NCBI RefSeq assembly: GCF_029168945.1
Contig: NC_083605.1
Span: 1,805,280 to 1,869,279 of the forward strand
Direction: 5' to 3'
From: Cannabis sativa
Lineage: Eukaryota > Streptophyta > Magnoliopsida > Rosales > Cannabaceae
Length of the DNA: 64,000 nucleotides
A model generated the notes under the pieces. It did not search any database. It was not told the origin of the DNA and was given only the letters and a program-made list of their open reading frames with translations. A program made the translations under genes and the position numbers. Of this stretch, positions 23,659 through 34,421 are shown piece by piece (positions within the stretch are counted from its first letter, which is position 1; every line of letters begins with the position of its first letter).

Positions 23659-25789
23659 ATCTTTTCTTTCTTTTCTTTCTTTTTTTTTTGTTAAATAAGT
23701 CATTTTATTGAAAGAAACCAAACAAACTAGAACAAACTCATTGCCACAGAGGGGGCAATGTCCCTTAGCAAACCTTGAGAACATGATTTAGAGCATCTCG
23801 CCCAACCCGCTAAAGCATCAACCACAATATTCTCAGTCCGCGGACAAAAACAAAAAACAACAAGATCAAACACTTACACAGTATTGGAGAACATTGTCCC
23901 ACATAGATTAAATGTAAAAGTATTGAGCCATATATAAGAACATGGGCTACTCCACTCATAGCCAATTGGTTTTGAGTTGGAACCCCATGATTCTCAACAC
24001 ACAGACATAGACAGGATTCAAACACAGGGTAAGTGCCCCAGGCGAAAGGCAAACAACCGATGTTGAGAGCCATGACAACAACCTTAGAGTCCGAATGGAC
24101 TTTGATCTTTGAAACATTACGCTGACGGGCCACTTGCAGAGCCAACAGAATTGCAAGCAACTACTAATTTGTAAAGTTTCAGGATACAATCAATTCTTAC
24201 AACCTAGGCCAACTTCTTTTTTGGCTTACATAAATAAGTATAATCTGCCACTCCTTACCATAGAATGGATCTACAATTAGAGTTTATTTGCTTAGACATA
24301 AGTATAATTTGAGCCCAATAAGAATGGATTGATACTAGCACAAAATTAATAAGTGTAATATTCTAGATACCATATTCTCTATAATCTCTGAACATTCCAT
24401 ATATTTGAATCTGAGTCTCTTTGAACATATCAAAATCCCCATATATATATATTTGAATATATGGCAGCCGACTTTAAATAAAATTGGAAGCATCTAACAC
24501 CCTTTGAACTTCACTTTGCTCCATTCTAAAATAATAGATTGCTAATTTTGCCTTACTCGGTTGCAATCCTGAAGTTTGAGAAAATAGTTACAACCTCTAA
24601 AGCAGTAAGTAAATGGATCTAAAATCATCTTTGCAAAATAATAATACATCATCCGCAAAATAAAGGTGATTTAATTTCAAATCCCGACATCGTTCATGAA
24701 ACTTAAACTCCTCTCTTTGTCCCACTTTCTTCGTTTTCCTTGATAATTATTACATTCCAAAAACTAACAAAAGATGAGACAATGAATCACCTTATTGAAG
24801 ATCTCTTTTACTTTCGAAAAGCCATGGAATTGACCATTCATCATCAAACTAAATCTTCGAGTTTTGATACAAATCATTACCAGCTGAATGAATTTCACAA
24901 GGAATTTGAAAGCATGAAGCTCCACTCGATTGTATCATAAGCTTTTCTTAGATCTAATTTAATCATACGATTCAGCAGAGAATTACTACTCCATAATGTC
25001 TAACCAAATCCTGGCAGACCATCACAGTATATGCAATGAATCTTCCTTGTACAAAGCCACTCTGATTCTAATAAATTAATTCTAGAAGCACCTCCCTTAG
25101 TCTTGAGCAAATCAACTTCGTGGCTACTTTTTACACAACATTGCAACATGTAATAGTATGATGCTCACTTATATTTGTATATTATTAGTAGAAAATAAGT
25201 TCTATTTTCAAAAATATACATTAGTGATATAATTTCCCCAAATATAGAAAAGAGAGGATAGTAGAACACATATCCTCCCCCGCAATTTTCCAATTATCTT
25301 GAAGAAGAAACTCCCAAATCCATCTGGACCTAGAGCTTTGTTGCTGGGAATGTCAAAAATTTATCTCTTCACATCTTTTCTAGTGTAAATCTCCATCAAT
25401 CTCTTAATTTGAGATTTCGAAATCAAGGGGCCAAGATTCACAATACTTTTCATCATTTTCTTCCTTGTATTCATCAGTAACCTCTTTTGGCCCTATCAAA
25501 TCATTTGCCTTCTGTGTCCATAACCGAGTAGATTTTATTTGTGTTCCTTCTTGCTCTTATAATTACATGATAAAAGGTTCTGTTTTCTTCTAGCCTTAAT
25601 TCCTTAAGCCAATGCACCTTGGCTTTTTGTTGTAAAAATGAAATAAACCAAAGCAATATGAGCCTCTTTATAAACTTCTCTACATTGCAATATTTCCTTC
25701 TCCATTAATACAACATTTAATGGATCCTTGCTCAATTCCTCTTGGAAATCAACCATGAGCTTGTAACTCATCTGATCTCGATCATTCAC
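23659..25789 (-). mobile_element. Degenerate L1-type LINE (3' part), split by a copia element
   Basis: Minus-strand order from the 3' end is: poly-A tail (plus-strand T-rich 23659-23690), RNase H domain (about 23720-24160, with VHSDSKVVV and PRTENIVVDALAGWAR), reverse transcriptase with YFADDVLLF (about 24640-24665), [15 protein letters not shown] (about 25030-25075), and the KALGPDGFG motif (about 25325). Stops and frameshifts are frequent. The LINE continues at 30847-30910 beyond the copia insertion. Confidence 0.82.
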
Positions 25790-26037
25790 TATTGCGGAAG
25801 AGAGAAAGTAATGAATTTCATCTTTGTATTAAGTTGAATGAATTGATTACAAAAGCATAGGATATATATATAGAACAGAGGACCTGAACTTAACCGACTA
25901 AGCCTAAGACTAGAACAGACCAATAAAGCTAACAACCTACTGACATAAACTAACAAGAATAACGGAAAGGAAAATAACTGTTATAACAGTAGCAGTGAAC
26001 TAAAAACATAGAGAACTATAGTAAGTGAATCTTAATA
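25790..26037 (-). repeat. 3' LTR of the young copia element
   Basis: 248 bp; matches 30594-30841 at every base compared by eye. Confidence 0.94.
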
Positions 26038-26045
26038 CCCCCCCT

Positions 26046-29000
26046 TCAAGATGGACTGTACACATCATGTACAGACATTTTGCTTATATGAGAAGTTAAA
26101 ATCGTGGAAGCAAGGGGTTTAGTAAACACATCTGCGAGTTGCAAGTTGCTGTTGACTGGACTGAGGCGTATTTTGGAGCGGTTAATCTCGTCTCTAATGA
26201 AATGGCAGTCAAGTTCTATATGTTTAGTTCGTTCGTGGAAGGTCGGGTTGTTGGCTATGTGGATAGCAGATTGATTGTCGCAGTATATGAAAGCTGGTTG
26301 CTCTTGAGGAATTTGAAAATCTTGAAGAAGGTATTGAAGCCAAGTGATTTCACTTCCCGTTGCTGCTAGTGCCCGATATTCTGCTTCAGCAGAACTGCGT
26401 GATATAGTTGGTTGTTTCTTTGTTCGCCAAGATATTAAGCAATCGCCAATGAATATGCAGAAGCCGGTGGTGGAGCGTCTAGTAACGGGGCAGGAGGCCC
26501 AATCGGAATCAGAGAAACCTCTTAGTTGAAGGGAAGAGGAAGTAGAGTAAAGAAGTCCTTGACCAGGGCTCCCTTTTAAATATCTTAGTAGATGGTGTGC
26601 GGCTTGGAGATGTGGTGTTCTTGGTGAAGACATGAATTGGCTAAGACAATTGACATCAAATGTTAAATCTGGCCGTGATAACGTCAAATAGAGAAGTTTT
26701 CCAACGAGCTGTCGATAAGGAGAGGGATCCGTGAGTGGTTCCCCTTGTTGATCATCTAGTTTTACCCTTGGATCCATAGGGGTTTTTGTTGGTTTACTAC
26801 CAAGATATCCATTGTCTTCAAGAAGTTGGAGAGTGTATTTTCGTTGAGATAGGATTAATCCCTCTGATGCACGAGCTATTTCGAAGCCGAGGAAGTATTT
26901 GAGAGGACCAAGAGCTTTGAGAGAGAATTTGTTGTTGAGAGTGCATTGTAACTGTTGTAACAAATCCAAGTTGGGGCCAGTGATGATTATATCATCGACA
27001 TACACAAGGAGAGCAATGAAGTTGTCTTGAGTGCCTTTAGTGAACAAGGTATAATCAGCTTGCGATTGAGTAAAGCCTTCATGAATTAAAGCATCAGAAA
27101 GTTTGCGATACCACTGTCGTGATGACTGTTTGAGTCCATAAATGGACTTGTTTAATTTGCATACAATGTCAGTATCCGTAGCAAATTCAGGAGGTAAAAT
27201 CAATCCTTTTGGGAGCTGCATATAGACTTCTTCGTGTAGATCTCCGTTTAGAAATGCGTTATTAACATCTAGTTGCAAGGTGTGCCATTTCTTGATGGTG
27301 GAAATAGCCAGCAAGAGTTTGAGAGTAACCATTTTAGCCACCGGGGAAAAAGTATCGAAAAAATCCAAGCCTTCTTGTTGAGTGTAGCCTTGAGCAACGA
27401 ATCTGGCTTTGTGTCTTTCTATAGATCCATCGCTGTTGAGTTTGATTTTATATACCCATCGACACCCAATAGCTTTCTTATTGGCTGGTAATTTTACATA
27501 GGTCCAAGTTTTGTTTTTGAGAAAGGCCAATAATTCGTTGTTCATTGCTTGGTTCCATATTTTGTATTGAGATGCTTGGTTGTAAGTGGCTGGTTCATAT
27601 AGGGCTGTAATGACAGAAATAAAAGCTTTGTGAGACTTAGACAATTTGTCATAAGATAGAAATTTATGTAGATTATGTGGAGTAGAAGTTTTGTCTTGTA
27701 ACACAGAATTGCACTCATAATCACAGAGGTATGGAGGAGGTCTTGATATTCTGCTGGTGCGTCTAATAGCAGGTTGTGTTGCATCTGTGGAGTTGTCATC
27801 TGTATTGGCATCTTCGGTGAGAGGGGGATCATCTTGCATACTTGTCTCCTGGTGTGAGTAATTATCCTGGGGAGTGATATTAGTGCTAGAAGGAGTAGAA
27901 GAGACAGTAGGAAAGTCATTAATAATAGTGTCAAAAACATGTTTAGATGGTAAAACCATGTTAGAGAAGGGATCAACTAAATCTTTAGTGGTGTTAAGCT
28001 TGTGAAAAGGGTATATATTTTCATGAAAAATTACATTTCTTGAGATGAAAAACTCCTTACTGTTAACATCATAAAGCCTATACCCTTTGATACCTTGTGG
28101 ATATCCCATAAAGACACATGTACGGGCCCTTGGGGTGAATTTGTTTCTATGAGCAGTAAGGGTGCTTGCAAAGGCAAGGCAACCAAAGTTCCTCAAATTC
28201 TCATACTTGGGCTGTTCATTGAACATTATTTCATAAGGACACTTGTTTGCAAGTTGTGGTGTAGGTGTGCGGTTGATGAGATAAGCCGCTGTCACAACAC
28301 AATCACTCCAAAACTGTATAGGAATTTTGGCTTGAAAATAGAGAGCTCGAGCTACGTTTAGAAGATGTTGGTGCTTTCTTTCTGCAATAGCATTTTGTTC
28401 AGGTGTTTCTACACAAGTAAAATCATGTATAATACCAAATTTAGCAAAAAGATCTTTAAAGACTAATTCAGGCGCATTGTCGGATCGAAAACGTTTAAAA
28501 GTGCAATTGAATTGGGTTTGAACATAAGATAGAAAATCTGGTATTATTTGAAGAACATCAGATTTTTGTTTCATTAAAAAAATCCAAGTGAATCTAGTGT
28601 TGTCATCAACTAAGGTGAGAAAATATTTATGATTTAAGTGGGATGGAATATGGTAAGGCCCCCAAGTATCACAATGAATAAGATCAAATTTAGATTTGGC
28701 AAAATCATTATGTTTGGAAAAGGGAAGCTTTTTTTGTTTAGCCATAGGACATACAAAACAAGGAGAAAGTTTGTGAATATTATCAATATTACAATGAAGT
28801 TTATTGCAAAGTAAAGCTAATCGCTTGTGTGAAGGATGTCCCAATCGGGAGTGCCATATATCAGCAGTAACCGTGGCATTGCAGGTTGCAGCAGGAGAGT
28901 TATCCAAGACATAAAGTCCATTGTTTTCTCTACCTTTGCCAATCACAATCTTGTGTTGATTTTCCTGAATGTAAAAACTGTTAGTAGAGAATTTAACCTC

Positions 29001-30452
29001 AATAAATTCATTACTGGTTAATCTACTCACAGAGATGATATTGAACTTGAAATTGGGCACATACAATACATTCTCAAGAATCAGATTTTTGGATATGGGA
29101 ACAGTACCATGTTGATTAATTAACAAGGATTCATTATTAGGTAAAATGAGTCTTGTAGTGGAAGTGTGACTGATGCTTTGAAACAACTTCATATTATTAC
29201 ATATGTGCCTAGTGGCACCAGAGTCCAAAATCCAAGAAGTGTCAAAGAATTTGGAAGAAATACAAGTTAGGATCATACCAGAATTGTCTGTTGATGTGCA
29301 GGGTTCTGCAATAGACAAGTTACCATTTTGATTGGCAAGAAGGTTGAGCAATTGTTGATATTGGGTTGCACTTAGTTGGGGTAGGAGAGTGTGGGTATCC
29401 TCAGCTTTAACACTTGTTTCCCCACTGGTTTGAACTTGGTTAGCCACAGCATCTTTAGGCTTGTTGGGTTTGTTATATCCTGGTGGGTAGCCATGAATCT
29501 TGTAGCATCTCTCAATGGTGTGTCCATGGATGTTACAATGAGTGCAGAAAGGTCTTCCTTTCTTGGATCCTTGAGATTTCTGGCCTTGATTATCACCTTT
29601 GCTGGTTTTGTCACCTTGAAAAACGAAAGCATGGCTGGTGTTGAGATCATTTCCAGCAGCAAGACTACCTTTTTGATTTTCTTCTTGGGTAACAAGATGG
29701 AAGACCCGATTAACATCAGGAAGAGGATCCATTAAAAGGATGCTTTCACGAACTTGAGAGAAATTGTCAGACAAACCCATCAAAAAGGACATGATATATT
29801 CCATATGATAATGTTCTTGAAGTTTCTTAACTCCTCCACAGGTGCAACCATTGCAGGTGCAATTCGGTCTATAGTTAGACAATTCTTCCCAAATTGTCTT
29901 CAATTTGGTAAAGTACATACCAATGGTCAATGCATCTTGTTTAAGGTTCATTAAACCCTTCCTAAGATTGTAAATATGAGGTCCATTCCTTTGATGGAAT
30001 CGAACTTTAAGATCATTCCATATGTTGGCAGCCGATTCATCATATAGAATGCTTGAAGAAATTTCCTTTGAGACAGAATTTAGGATCCAAGAAATGACAA
30101 TGTTGTTATTTCTTATCCATGCATTATACATGGTGTAATAAGAGGGAGATGGTTTTGAAATAGAACCATCAAGAAAACCAATTTTATTTTTAACAGAAAT
30201 TGAAAGTTGCATAGCTCTACTCCAAGAAACGTAATTATCTTGTCCAGTGAGGAGTTGAGAGACAAGAACGTTACCTGGATTGTCGCCATGGTGAAGAAAA
30301 TACGGATTCGTGGGATCTTCGAGAGGGTTCTTTGAGTTGATGAATTGCAAGTCTTGATTTCCATGTTCAATGGAAGCAGATGGGCTTTGTGTTGTTCTGG
30401 TTGTTTGATCTTCACCTTCCATTGAAATTTCAGCTTGAGTTTCGCTTGACAT
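26046..30452 (-). CDS. Copia gag-pol polyprotein, 1468 aa, open
   Basis: Domains in order: gag (residues about 50-290), CCHC zinc knuckle CTHCNIHGHTIERC (303-316), aspartic protease DSGAT (410-414), GAG-pre-integrase (HSRLGH), integrase with its D, D and E sites (HCDTWGP, FRSDNAPE, NAIAERKH), reverse transcriptase with LVYVDDIIITG (YVDD about 1151-1154), and RNase H with SDSDWAS, SSAEAEYRA and IYCDNQSA. All catalytic motifs I can check are present and no stop interrupts the frame. The start is the first ATG after the primer-binding site, about 130 bp in. The protein would self-process and drive reverse transcription and integration. Exact copia lineage not determined. Confidence 0.94.
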   Translation of the reverse strand: MSSETQAEISMEGEDQTTRTTQSPSASIEHGNQDLQFINSKNPLEDPTNPYFLHHGDNPGNVLVSQLLTGQDNYVSWSRAMQLSISVKNKIGFLDGSISKPSPSYYTMYNAWIRNNNIVISWILNSVSKEISSSILYDESAANIWNDLKVRFHQRNGPHIYNLRKGLMNLKQDALTIGMYFTKLKTIWEELSNYRPNCTCNGCTCGGVKKLQEHYHMEYIMSFLMGLSDNFSQVRESILLMDPLPDVNRVFHLVTQEENQKGSLAAGNDLNTSHAFVFQGDKTSKGDNQGQKSQGSKKGRPFCTHCNIHGHTIERCYKIHGYPPGYNKPNKPKDAVANQVQTSGETSVKAEDTHTLLPQLSATQYQQLLNLLANQNGNLSIAEPCTSTDNSGMILTCISSKFFDTSWILDSGATRHICNNMKLFQSISHTSTTRLILPNNESLLINQHGTVPISKNLILENVLYVPNFKFNIISVSRLTSNEFIEVKFSTNSFYIQENQHKIVIGKGRENNGLYVLDNSPAATCNATVTADIWHSRLGHPSHKRLALLCNKLHCNIDNIHKLSPCFVCPMAKQKKLPFSKHNDFAKSKFDLIHCDTWGPYHIPSHLNHKYFLTLVDDNTRFTWIFLMKQKSDVLQIIPDFLSYVQTQFNCTFKRFRSDNAPELVFKDLFAKFGIIHDFTCVETPEQNAIAERKHQHLLNVARALYFQAKIPIQFWSDCVVTAAYLINRTPTPQLANKCPYEIMFNEQPKYENLRNFGCLAFASTLTAHRNKFTPRARTCVFMGYPQGIKGYRLYDVNSKEFFISRNVIFHENIYPFHKLNTTKDLVDPFSNMVLPSKHVFDTIINDFPTVSSTPSSTNITPQDNYSHQETSMQDDPPLTEDANTDDNSTDATQPAIRRTSRISRPPPYLCDYECNSVLQDKTSTPHNLHKFLSYDKLSKSHKAFISVITALYEPATYNQASQYKIWNQAMNNELLAFLKNKTWTYVKLPANKKAIGCRWVYKIKLNSDGSIERHKARFVAQGYTQQEGLDFFDTFSPVAKMVTLKLLLAISTIKKWHTLQLDVNNAFLNGDLHEEVYMQLPKGLILPPEFATDTDIVCKLNKSIYGLKQSSRQWYRKLSDALIHEGFTQSQADYTLFTKGTQDNFIALLVYVDDIIITGPNLDLLQQLQCTLNNKFSLKALGPLKYFLGFEIARASEGLILSQRKYTLQLLEDNGYLGSKPTKTPMDPRVKLDDQQGEPLTDPSPYRQLVGKLLYLTLSRPDLTFDVNCLSQFMSSPRTPHLQAAHHLLRYLKGSPGQGLLYSTSSSLQLRGFSDSDWASCPVTRRSTTGFCIFIGDCLISWRTKKQPTISRSSAEAEYRALAATGSEITWLQYLLQDFQIPQEQPAFIYCDNQSAIHIANNPTFHERTKHIELDCHFIRDEINRSKIRLSPVNSNLQLADVFTKPLASTILTSHISKMSVHDVYSPS

Positions 30453-30593
30453 GGAGGGAAAACCAAGAACAGAGAGGCAGAACGCAGTAACAGGGTATCG
30501 GAGAAGACGGAGGAAAACACGATGCCGTTACCGGAGAAGAAGAGCAAGATCAGGATCGTTCAGGGAAAGTATTTCTTTCCCGCTCTGATACCA

Positions 30594-30841
30594 TATTGCG
30601 GAAGAGAGAAAGTAATGAATTTCATCTTTGTATTAAGTTGAATGAATTGATTACAAAAGCATAGGATATATATATAGAACAGAGGACCTGAACTTAACCG
30701 ACTAAGCCTAAGACTAGAACAGACCAATAAAGCTAACAACCTACTGACATAAACTAACAAGAATAACGGAAAGGAAAATAACTGTTATAACAGTAGCAGT
30801 GAACTAAAAACATAGAGAACTATAGTAAGTGAATCTTAATA
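30594..30841 (-). repeat. 5' LTR of the young copia element
   Basis: 248 bp, upstream (minus strand) of the primer-binding site. A TATATATATA stretch inside it may serve as promoter. Confidence 0.94.
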
Positions 30842-30846
30842 TTCAC

Positions 30847-30910
30847 ATCACCAAAGTTCTGACTATTCATTTCTTTCAGCATGTGTTTGTACCTTCTTAA
30901 TTTTTGAATA
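30847..30910 (-). mobile_element. Continuation of the split LINE
   Basis: Read with the TTCAC site, the minus strand gives KHMLKEMNSQNFGDVN, the linker between endonuclease and reverse transcriptase in L1-type ORF2. This matches the frame left at 25789, so the two parts were contiguous before the copia insertion. Confidence 0.72.
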
Positions 30911-31449
30911 TGAAAATAATAATAAAAATTAAAACATATAAACTAAAGTGGGTATATAATATATATAATAAAATCATAATCTTATTATAATTGTTATAAG
31001 CAATTGATACACTTTTAATTAATGGTTATGCATGCATGATGAAATAATGTTTCAAATTATATTAGTCCATACAATAATTATTCTAACATTATTACAGGTA
31101 ACTTATTTAATTAATAATATGAATTTTGCTTGTATATAATCGTGTGTTTTACATAGTACTCATCAGTATATATTAAATATATAATCATAGTACTTAGCTC
31201 AAGCCGAACGTTGCACTATTGAAAATGATGCTATCTATGTTTTTTTTGAAAAAAATAATATTTATATATATATATATATAATATACATACATTATGTATG
31301 TTAGTACTACTTGGATTAAATAAACATATCATTTGCTAATTAATTAATCAACTAGAACTAATGAATCTTAATTTGAATATACTAGGTCTAGGTAGTTGAA
31401 TGAAGGAAAACAAAATGGCTGAATCAATAGGAAAGTTAAGTTTGATTTA
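30911..31449. other. Intergenic AT-rich stretch
   Basis: No gene or clear repeat apart from a TA-rich microsatellite near 31264-31285. Confidence 0.4.
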
Positions 31450-32220
31450 GGTGGTTTTTGGTTGGATGAAATGAAAGGAAAAAAAAAATCAACTTTCATA
31501 TTTATTAGTTTTACTATTCCTTATAAAAGTAGGAATAATTTTACTTTATTTTTCTCCTAATTTATGTGGACTCCATTAGTTTTTCACTTTATGTGAATCA
31601 ATACTATATAATTGATTAAACAATTGCATGCATCAATACCATATAATTGATTCCCACTATATCCTTAAGTAAACGTCATCATTTGTTTAGTTGCAAATAT
31701 ATATTGTTTTTTTCGGGTTTTTACACTACATACTAAAATTTTTCATTTTTTCTCTTTTTTACTGTGGGACAATTTTTTTTTTTTTTAAATACTATATTTT
31801 CTTTTTTAAAAAAATACTGTGTATTTTTTATACTGTATACTGTGTTAAGTTTTCACTGTTCTTCTAATGTTGTTTTTTAGTTGTTCCACTATTATTTTTA
31901 ATTGTTTTATTTTGTTGTTTTATAAAATGACAATATTTTTAAAAAAAATTCCGTGTGACAGTATTTTTGTTAAAATTAACTCAAATTCTAGTATTTTTTT
32001 GTAAATTCTCTTACTTTTTCACCATTTTATAGTAGAATGACTATTTTATTTAAAGTGGAATAAAAGATTATTTCAAATTTCCAATGCAACATGTTAAAAA
32101 ATTTAATAATTTTTTATCAATTTTATTTTATTCATTTTAAATTTGATTTTATTCTAGTCTTATTCTTATTTTTGTTCTTGTTTTTTTATATTTCTATTTC
32201 TTTTTGCGATAAATATCAGT
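31450..32220. mobile_element. MITE related to 22620-23005, carrying an inserted repeat
   Basis: The left edge (TTTAGGTGGTTTTTGGTTGG) and the right arm (TAGTAGAATGACTATTTTAT and following) match the inner MITE at 22.6-23.0 kb. Between them, about 31715-32015 is the same roughly 290-bp repeat found at 12533-12821. Confidence 0.6.
31715..32015 (+). repeat. About 290-bp dispersed repeat, second copy
   Basis: Matches the reverse complement of 12533-12821, including TTCCGTGTGACAGTATTTTT and ACTCAAATTC-type words. Confidence 0.68.
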
Positions 32221-32245
32221 GGTTTACTACTATACAATAATACCT

Positions 32246-33115
32246 TAAGGGCCCGTTTGGTACGCAGGATTGGACTGGATTAGATTGCAAATGATTGGAC
32301 TGGACTGGACAAGATTGGATTATGCTGAAAGTAATCATGTTTTTGGTTTAAGAATAGACTGGACTATTTTATTTATTTGCTTTTAGAAAAAAAAAACTTA
32401 AATTAAATAAAAATATATAATAATAAATTAAAATTAAAATATATAATTATAAATAAATATAAATAAATAATTCGTCGCAAAAAAAAAAAAATAATATATC
32501 ATATATAATTAAGAATATATCATAAATATATAATAAAATATTTTGTCATATTTTTTATTTAATAAATAATAAAAATAGTAAAATAAAAATACTTGAATAA
32601 TATAAAACTGCTTATTTTAAACACTAATTTAATCACTAATTTAATATAAATATTAATTTCTTAAAATATTTATATAAATTTTTTAGTAATTTAAAAGTAA
32701 TATATAATTTTATTGTCATATTTTTTTTCTTAGAATCAATTTAAGTAACTATTATTTAATTAATAATATTTTAAATTTTAAAAACTTATGTATAATAATT
32801 CAAAATTATACATTTTCACTAATTTTAATGAATAAGTTTTTAATAAAAAAAATGTATAAAAAAATGTGTGATAATTATTTCCTTTAAATTCTTATTAAAT
32901 TTAAAATATATTAATAAAATTTAAATTAAAAAAACGATAAAAAAAAATCTCACATGCATGTGATTATTTATCCCACCCTGCTGGATGAGATAAATAATCC
33001 TAGACAGATGAGGTTAACTGGATTAGTTATCTAGACTTCTAACATGCCCAAACACTGGATTGGACAAATTAGCCTGTCTAATCCAATCCAGTCCTGCGTA
33101 CCAAACGGGCCCTAA
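32246..33115. mobile_element. Tourist-type (PIF/Harbinger) non-autonomous element
   Basis: The body 32249-33112 (864 bp) has long inverted ends: GGGCCCGTTTGGTACGCAGG at the left and its complement at the right, extending through GATTGGACTGGATTAG. It is flanked by TAA on both sides (32246-32248, 33113-33115), the 3-bp duplication typical of this superfamily. The interior is AT-rich and non-coding. Confidence 0.85.
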
Positions 33116-33120
33116 TAGAA

Positions 33121-33530
33121 AATTCTACAATGCACCCCCTTAAAATGGATATATTGATACACCCCTATCTGTTTCAGCATCCAAAATAATTTTTTAGTCA
33201 AAGTTTTTCTTATGGTCATGCACGTTATAGTTATTTAAGATATCCTGCAAAATTTTAAGAAATTTGGAAAAGTTTAACACGCCGAATACTATGTTCAAAC
33301 AGTGTATTGCACGCGTGACTATTTTATTTTATACTCGTGTAAAATCGAATGTTTGAACATTATTTTCTATATTATAAATTATTTCGAATTTTTCAAAAAT
33401 TTGTAGGATATCTTAAATAGCTATAACGTACATGAATATGAAAAAAAATTAGACTAAATTTTTTTTCTGAATGCCGAAATAAGTTAAGGGTGCATCAATA
33501 CATCTATTTTAAAGGGGTGCATTGTAGAAT
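33121..33530. mobile_element. MITE of a four-member family in this window
   Basis: The left end TTCTACAATGCACCCCCTTA and the right end GGGGTGCATTGTAGAA are inverted copies. The interior holds TTATAGTTATTTAAGAT and its inverse. Relatives lie at 34355-34385 plus 40030-40410, at 40588-40893 and at 60538-60905. Confidence 0.75.
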
Positions 33531-34354
33531 CACCCTAGTATGACTACTGATACTTAAATATTACAATAATACTTTGATTGAAGAAGACATACTTCATAAA
33601 ATATGATAAGAATAAAACAATCTACTAAAAAAAGATTAAAAATAAATAAATAAATAAATATTAATAATAATAAGAATAAATTAAAGGGCAATAGGTATGA
33701 CCGTGCCCAACAATTCTATATAATTTTGTCAATTTACTATATATTTCAACATTAACTCTAACAACAAACCAAACATAACAATCAATTTCTATTACAATTT
33801 TTATTCTATTACATATTATTACCATTACACTTACCATTCCTTTCTAACAAACCAAACACCACCTCATTTTATTATTTTAATTACTAATTAATTGATTGTT
33901 TACATTCTAGCTAACAAAATAAAATTAATTGTTCATGTAAGTACTGATGATGAGATTAAAACAACTACATATATCATTATATATTAATTTGAATATGAAA
34001 TATAAGAAAATTCTTAATTAATGGTATTATTTTTTACTCATACTCTAAACATTAATTTCCAGTAAAAAATGTAAAACTTATATGCTATATATTAAAAAAA
34101 AAAACTGTAAGATATATTTACATTAATTTTTGGTATTGTGTTCCAATTCATAAACCCAAAATTTAATAATTTTATTAAATATATATAATGGTATTGAGAA
34201 TATTTTTCATTAAGTCAACTATATATATATTTTAACTTTGATTATTTCTTTGTATTTTCATTAAAAATACTCAAAGAGAGTTGTTCGTTTTTTTTCCCCT
34301 CTTGTGGTGGTAACTTTAAAATGTTAAAAAAGAAATAAACTAATAAAGCTTAAG
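33531..34354. other. Intergenic AT-rich stretch
   Basis: No gene. 33760-33860 has AACAAACCAAACA-type words that may be a worn MITE end. Confidence 0.35.
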
Positions 34355-34385
34355 AAATTTCTGTAGTAGACCCCTTAAATGGTAG
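34355..34385. repeat. MITE end left of the LINE
   Basis: TTCTGTAGTAGACCCCTTAA resembles the terminal repeat of the family at 33121-33530; its partner lies beyond the LINE at 40030-40410. Confidence 0.5.
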
Positions 34386-34421
34386 TTTTTTTTTTTTTTT
34401 GAAAGGAAAATAATAATTTTA

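Larger units (their letters stand above)
25785..30846 (-). mobile_element. Young, apparently intact Ty1/copia element with target-site duplication
   Basis: The element spans 25790-30841, flanked by a perfect 5-bp duplication TTCAC (25785-25789 and 30842-30846). LTRs of 248 bp at each end appear identical by eye. The LTR ends are TATT...AATA, not the usual TG...CA. The primer-binding site TGGTATCAGAGC sits directly inside the 5' LTR (about 30582-30593, minus strand), and a G-rich polypurine tract directly inside the 3' LTR (26038-26049). One uninterrupted 1468-residue gag-pol frame fills the interior. Confidence 0.95.

Noticed and set aside
29372..29735. Overlapping frames on both strands within the young copia element
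   Set aside because: They are alternative-frame shadows of the 1468-residue gag-pol frame.
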